This document shows, piece by piece, positions 61,177 to 64,000 of a stretch of 64,000 bases of DNA. The DNA comes from Azoarcus sp. PA01 (GTDB lineage: Bacteria; Pseudomonadota; Gammaproteobacteria; Burkholderiales; Rhodocyclaceae), in NCBI GenBank assembly GCA_001274695.2, contig LARU01000002.1:1178001-1242000 (forward strand), written 5' to 3'. Position 1 is the first letter of the stretch; each line of letters starts with the position of its first letter. The notes under the pieces are model-generated. The model searched no databases, had not been told where the DNA came from, and saw only the letters and a list, made by a program, of their open reading frames with translations. Both the position numbers and the translations under genes were made by a program.

Positions 61177-61270
61177 GATTTTCTCCATGCACAGGGGCGA
61201 CGGGAAACGTCGCCTGTCGAACTTGTAGCAATGCACGGGCCCGGGAATGTCGAAGTTTCCACCGCGGCCG

Positions 61271-61897
61271 TCAGGACTGCCCGGCTCGTGGCGTGAACTC
61301 CTGCCCCTTGGCCTCGAGCGAGCGGATCAGGCCATCGATCCCGCCCAGGCGGATCTGCTGCGAGAACGTGCCACGGTAATTCGTCACGAGGCTGACACCC
61401 GTGACGACGATGTCGAAAATCTTCCATCCGTCGGCGCGCTGCTCGAGGACGTAGTCGACGGTCACCGGCTGCCCCCCGGGCTGGCGGATCTCGGTCTGGA
61501 CCTTGACGATCTTGTCCGACGGATTCGTGCGCAGCGGGCGAACCTGGACCGTCTGGTCGCGATACTGCGTCAGCGCATTCGAATAAGTCCGCACGAGCAT
61601 GTTGTAGAACGCGTCCATCAGCCGCTTCTGCTGCTCGGGCGACGCCTCGCGCCAGTCGCGCCCGACGGCCAGCATCGTCATGCGCCGGAAGTTGAAGTGC
61701 GGCAGCACCACCTGTTCGACGAGCCCGACGACCTGGGTCGTTTCGCCGGCGCGCAGCGACTCGTTGGTCTGCAGGATTTGCAACACATCGCCGGAGAGCT
61801 TGTCGATCAATTGGTCGGGAGCGGGGCCGCCCGCCGAAACGCCGCTCGGCAGGAACGAGAGAACCGAGATGTACAGCGCAAAGAAAGTCGATTTCAT
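61271..61897 (-). CDS. mlaC: Phospholipid-binding protein MlaC
   Basis: A 208-residue periplasmic lipid carrier. After a signal peptide (MKSTFFALYISVLSFLPSG, cleavage near VSA), the Tol-Tol/MlaC domain is clear: VVLPHFNFRRMTMLAVGRDW, MLVRTYSNALTQYRDQTV, and a C-terminal GWKIFDIVVTGVSLVTNYRG. It carries phospholipid between the outer-membrane MlaA and the inner-membrane MlaFEDB complex. The start at 61897 follows GAGGTGATCAAC; a GTG three codons upstream is an alternative. mlaA is the gene just before it; mlaFEDB genes are not in the window. Confidence 0.92.
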   Translation of the reverse strand: MKSTFFALYISVLSFLPSGVSAGGPAPDQLIDKLSGDVLQILQTNESLRAGETTQVVGLVEQVVLPHFNFRRMTMLAVGRDWREASPEQQKRLMDAFYNMLVRTYSNALTQYRDQTVQVRPLRTNPSDKIVKVQTEIRQPGGQPVTVDYVLEQRADGWKIFDIVVTGVSLVTNYRGTFSQQIRLGGIDGLIRSLEAKGQEFTPRAGQS

Positions 61898-61956
61898 GTT
61901 GATCACCTCATCGTAAGCAGGTCCGGGAGCGGAATCGTTCCGGACATGCGGGTCAA

Positions 61957-62754
61957 TCAGAGACGCCCGGCAGCCGGACGCGCGTCACTTGCGAATTGCG
62001 GCGCGGCAGGCACGAGCGATGCCTCCTCGTCGGGTTCGAAGTCTTCGTATTCCAGCGACGGCTTGCCGTCGTGCACCTTGGCGCGGCGCTGCTGCAGATG
62101 GAAATTGCGGGTAAAGGTGTATTTGTCCAGCGTGCCTTCGTCGAGCGTCTTCTCGAATCCGAGCAGGCGCGCGCGCTTGTCGGCAATGCGCAGCCCGACC
62201 AGCGAATTGCGCGTCGGCACGTGAGCCACTCGCCACACCGGGTCGCCTGCGCCGTCGAGCGGAAGCACCGCCGCGTCGCGCAACGTGCTCGGGCCGAAAA
62301 ATGGCACGACGACATACGGCCCTTCGCCCACGCCCCACACGGCGAGCGTCTGGCCGAAATCCTCGTCGTTCTTCTGCAACTCGAGCTCGGACGCGACATC
62401 CAGCAGTCCGAAGATTCCGAACGTCGAGTTCACGAGAAAACGCGTCCAGTCGGACAAGCCGGCGCCGACCTTGCCCTGGAGAAAGTTGTTGAAGCCGATC
62501 CAGAGGTCGCCGAGATTGCCGAAGAAATTGCCGACGCCGGTCTGCACCGGCGTCGGCGCGAAAGTGTCGTAGATGGTCGCCAGCGGCCGGGCCACTGCCT
62601 TGTCGACGCGCTCGTTGAAGCTGAACATCGCCTGGTTGTAGCGCTCGAGCGGATCGTCGGGGTTGCGCGGCACGCTCGAACATCCGCCCGCGACCAGGAC
62701 CGCACAGGCGATGAGCAGCGCAAAAGCCCGGGACCGCGGTTGGAATGCTCTCAT
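61957..62754 (-). CDS. mlaA: Outer-membrane lipid-asymmetry lipoprotein MlaA (VacJ)
   Basis: A 265-residue lipoprotein. The lipobox LVAGGC is at about residues 20-25. The MlaA domain follows: DPLERYNQAMFSFNERVD, FFGNLGDLWIGFNNFLQGK, and WGVGEGPYVVVPFFGPSTLRD region. It pulls mislocalised phospholipid from the outer leaflet and hands it to MlaC, whose gene is 59 bases downstream. Residues after about 220 are a charged tail ending in PAAGRL, longer than in E. coli and likely disordered. The start at 62754 has a weak GAGA site; palindromes lie 94-193 bases upstream. Confidence 0.93.
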   Translation of the reverse strand: MRAFQPRSRAFALLIACAVLVAGGCSSVPRNPDDPLERYNQAMFSFNERVDKAVARPLATIYDTFAPTPVQTGVGNFFGNLGDLWIGFNNFLQGKVGAGLSDWTRFLVNSTFGIFGLLDVASELELQKNDEDFGQTLAVWGVGEGPYVVVPFFGPSTLRDAAVLPLDGAGDPVWRVAHVPTRNSLVGLRIADKRARLLGFEKTLDEGTLDKYTFTRNFHLQQRRAKVHDGKPSLEYEDFEPDEEASLVPAAPQFASDARPAAGRL

Positions 62755-62847
62755 GCTGATCTCTTGTTGTTCCGTTTGTCACTTGAAAGGGGAAGCTGCC
62801 GGGTTTCTTACAGCCAGATACATGCCAGAACGCGCAAGCCGTTGATT

Positions 62848-62947
62848 AGCAATATATTGCTTGGAGAAACCGAGAGATGCACGATAGTGCACGGATGACG
62901 CGACCGTTCAGTTCTGAACGTCAAGCGTTCAGTGTTGAACGTTCAGT
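62848..62947. promoter_or_regulatory. Cluster of palindromes upstream of mlaA
   Basis: AGCAATATATTGCT (62848-62861) is a perfect 14-base palindrome. TGCAC-GATA-GTGCA follows at 62878-62891. Then CGTTCAGTTCTGAACG (62905-62920) and CGTTCAGTGTTGAACG (62926-62941) are two near-identical sites with a 21-bp period, with a further CGTTCAGT at 62940. These look like binding sites for dimeric regulators of the mlaA-mlaC unit. The gap 62755-63228 holds no gene. Confidence 0.55.
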
Positions 62948-63105
62948 GCGGCGGGTCGAAAAGTTCGCTGACGTGAGCGCGGCCGAATCGCTGCGCGGCG
63001 AGGGGGCGCCGTCCTGCCGCCACGCGAGCCGGGAAAACCCACAATCGAAGTGAAAAATCTGCCTTGTCGCGCTGCCGCCCTCGCTCGTCCGCGCCAGTGC
63101 AGCGC

Positions 63106-63138
63106 AAAAAAAGGCGGCCGGACTTCTGCCCGGCCGCC
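63106..63138 (-). terminator. Intrinsic terminator of the PRC-barrel gene
   Basis: GGCGGCCGG (63113-63121) pairs with CCGGCCGCC (63130-63138), and seven A's at 63106-63112 become a run of seven U's on the minus strand directly after the stem. It lies 91 bases beyond the stop of the minus-strand PRC-barrel gene. Confidence 0.75.
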
Positions 63139-63228
63139 GTTCGCGAAAGTCACGCCGCGGATTCAAGAGCAAGCCGGGCGTCGATCTCGTCCGGCTTGCA
63201 GATGGACGCGGGAGCTCGAAGTCTCCGC

Positions 63229-63876
63229 TTATCGGGTCGTCGTCTCGCGATCGGTCGGAGAGGTGTCCTGTCCACGCGTCGCGTCCGGCGTCGACGGGCT
63301 GCGCATCGTGTCGCCGGCGCCCGGCGTCGTCGTTGTCGGCGACGACGGCGTCACGCTGCGCGACTTGGATTCGTCAGCTTCGAACGCCGAAAACTCGCTG
63401 ATCGGACGGTCGGTCGGTTCGAGCTCGACGTACTGTTCCGACTCGTATTCCGGCCTCGCCTTCAGCTCATCCTCGGTGGCGCTGACGTGCAGCTTGCCGT
63501 CCCGATAACTGAGTTGGTCGAGCGGCACCGCGACTTCCTTGTCGCCCATCCCCATCACGCCACCGGCAGAAATTACTACCTGAATGTTCCGCTCGTCACG
63601 GCTACGCACCACTTCCTTCACCGAGCCGATCTCTTTGCCGGTCTGGCTGACGACTTCCTTGCCTTCCAGCTCGCGCGGCGTCATGTTCTGAAGCTGAGTT
63701 GCCGCGGCGGTGCTTCCGGTTCCGGCTGCCGCGCCGGTTGTGCCCGACTGGTTCATCGGCTGCGACGTGCCTGATTCGGAGGACTTGTAAGTTTTATCCC
63801 CTTCCGCCCATACGGGCGAAGCGACGAATACAGCAATCGCGCTGGCTATCAGCGACTTGCGATAGATCGGGTTCAT
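63229..63876 (-). CDS. Exported PRC-barrel domain protein
   Basis: A 215-residue protein with a signal peptide (to about residue 25, ending VWA), a Ser/Thr/Gly-rich linker, and a PRC-barrel domain at about 65-130 (MTPRELEGKEVVSQTGKEIG, VRSRDERNIQVVISAGGVMG and DKEVAVPLDQLSYRDGKLHV regions). The tail is Ser/Thr/Pro-rich and disordered. PRC-barrel proteins of this exported kind are common in proteobacteria and of unsettled role, perhaps envelope stress. The start at 63876 follows GAGGAG by six bases; a longer frame begins at 63894 without better support. Confidence 0.82.
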   Translation of the reverse strand: MNPIYRKSLIASAIAVFVASPVWAEGDKTYKSSESGTSQPMNQSGTTGAAAGTGSTAAATQLQNMTPRELEGKEVVSQTGKEIGSVKEVVRSRDERNIQVVISAGGVMGMGDKEVAVPLDQLSYRDGKLHVSATEDELKARPEYESEQYVELEPTDRPISEFSAFEADESKSRSVTPSSPTTTTPGAGDTMRSPSTPDATRGQDTSPTDRETTTR

Positions 63877-64000
63877 GGCACTCTCCTCTGTCAAGGTACT
63901 TGATCTGACCGGTCCTCCCTGTGCAGGTTACGCAGGGCTCGGAGGCGGTCCGAGGTGAGCGCTGCAAAATCCGGTCCCGCCCCTGCACTGCGAGGGGGCG
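63877..64000. other. Edge of window, promoter region only
   Basis: The last 124 bases hold the ribosome binding site and promoter region of the PRC-barrel gene. I see no further gene; a 64-codon minus-strand frame here lacks a start site and any family pattern. Confidence 0.4.

Noticed and set aside
1..64000. CRISPR arrays, tRNA or rRNA genes, transposases
   Set aside because: No regularly spaced repeats, no convincing T-loop or acceptor pairs, no rRNA-like stretch and no transposase motif were seen.

Overview
The window is GC-rich, densely coded and free of transposases, phage genes, CRISPR arrays, rRNA and recognisable tRNA. The gene content points to a betaproteobacterium of the Rhodocyclales, the Aromatoleum/Azoarcus/Thauera group. 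The reasons are a PadBCD-type membrane molybdoenzyme, a 4-hydroxybenzoyl-CoA-reductase-like molybdenum hydroxylase, a 2-aminobenzoyl-CoA monooxygenase/reductase-type fusion protein and an ADP-forming acyl-CoA synthetase. This assignment is inference from gene families, not from a database search.

Layout. 51-6688 (minus) holds a small cysteine protein, an AraC-type regulator and a four-gene operon for a molybdopterin oxidoreductase (catalytic, Fe-S and NrfD-like anchor subunits) plus a cyclase-family hydrolase. 7013-12059 is mixed: a methyltransferase, bacterioferritin, an iron-type ABC ATPase with a Fur-like site, two exported proteins and a cytosolic Csp-like copper-storage protein. 12479-16675 holds two cobalamin genes (cobC, cbiB) and two SRPBCC proteins. 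16845-20671 (minus) is a three-subunit xanthine-dehydrogenase-family enzyme set between REP-like repeats. 21362-27686 is a signalling cluster: CheB-CheR-PAS, PAS-GGDEF-EAL and CheB-zinc-ribbon. 27819-34124 holds a SpeD-SpeE fusion, a striking Q/G/Y-rich BON protein, an Anbu proteasome-like peptidase and the aminobenzoyl-CoA-type flavoprotein.

34498-50963 (all plus) is a copper/heavy-metal resistance island. It has a CusF-like protein, two complete RND tripartite pumps back to back, small periplasmic metal proteins, a 52-residue unlisted ORF and a CopA-type P-ATPase, with CopR-like boxes at two places. 51174-57556 is a tightly overlapped operon for a 2-oxoacid dehydrogenase (E1 alpha, E1 beta, E2), followed by an enoyl-CoA hydratase-family protein and an ADP-forming acyl-CoA synthetase. 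57782-63876 holds envelope and stress genes: Tim44-like, HPF-like, an NhaR-type regulator, a Gln/Gly-rich repeat protein, mlaC, mlaA and a PRC-barrel protein.

The main new observations are these. (1) Two low-complexity Gln/Gly-rich proteins lie at separate loci; the first resembles eukaryotic FUS-type prion-like domains and sits next to an Anbu peptidase. (2) A 20-bp-period direct repeat containing CTATCC lies upstream of both molybdoenzyme operons and suggests one AraC-type regulator for both. (3) A small ORF is translationally coupled to copA. (4) CbiB carries an N-terminal piece resembling the SAM-binding start of uroporphyrinogen methyltransferases.
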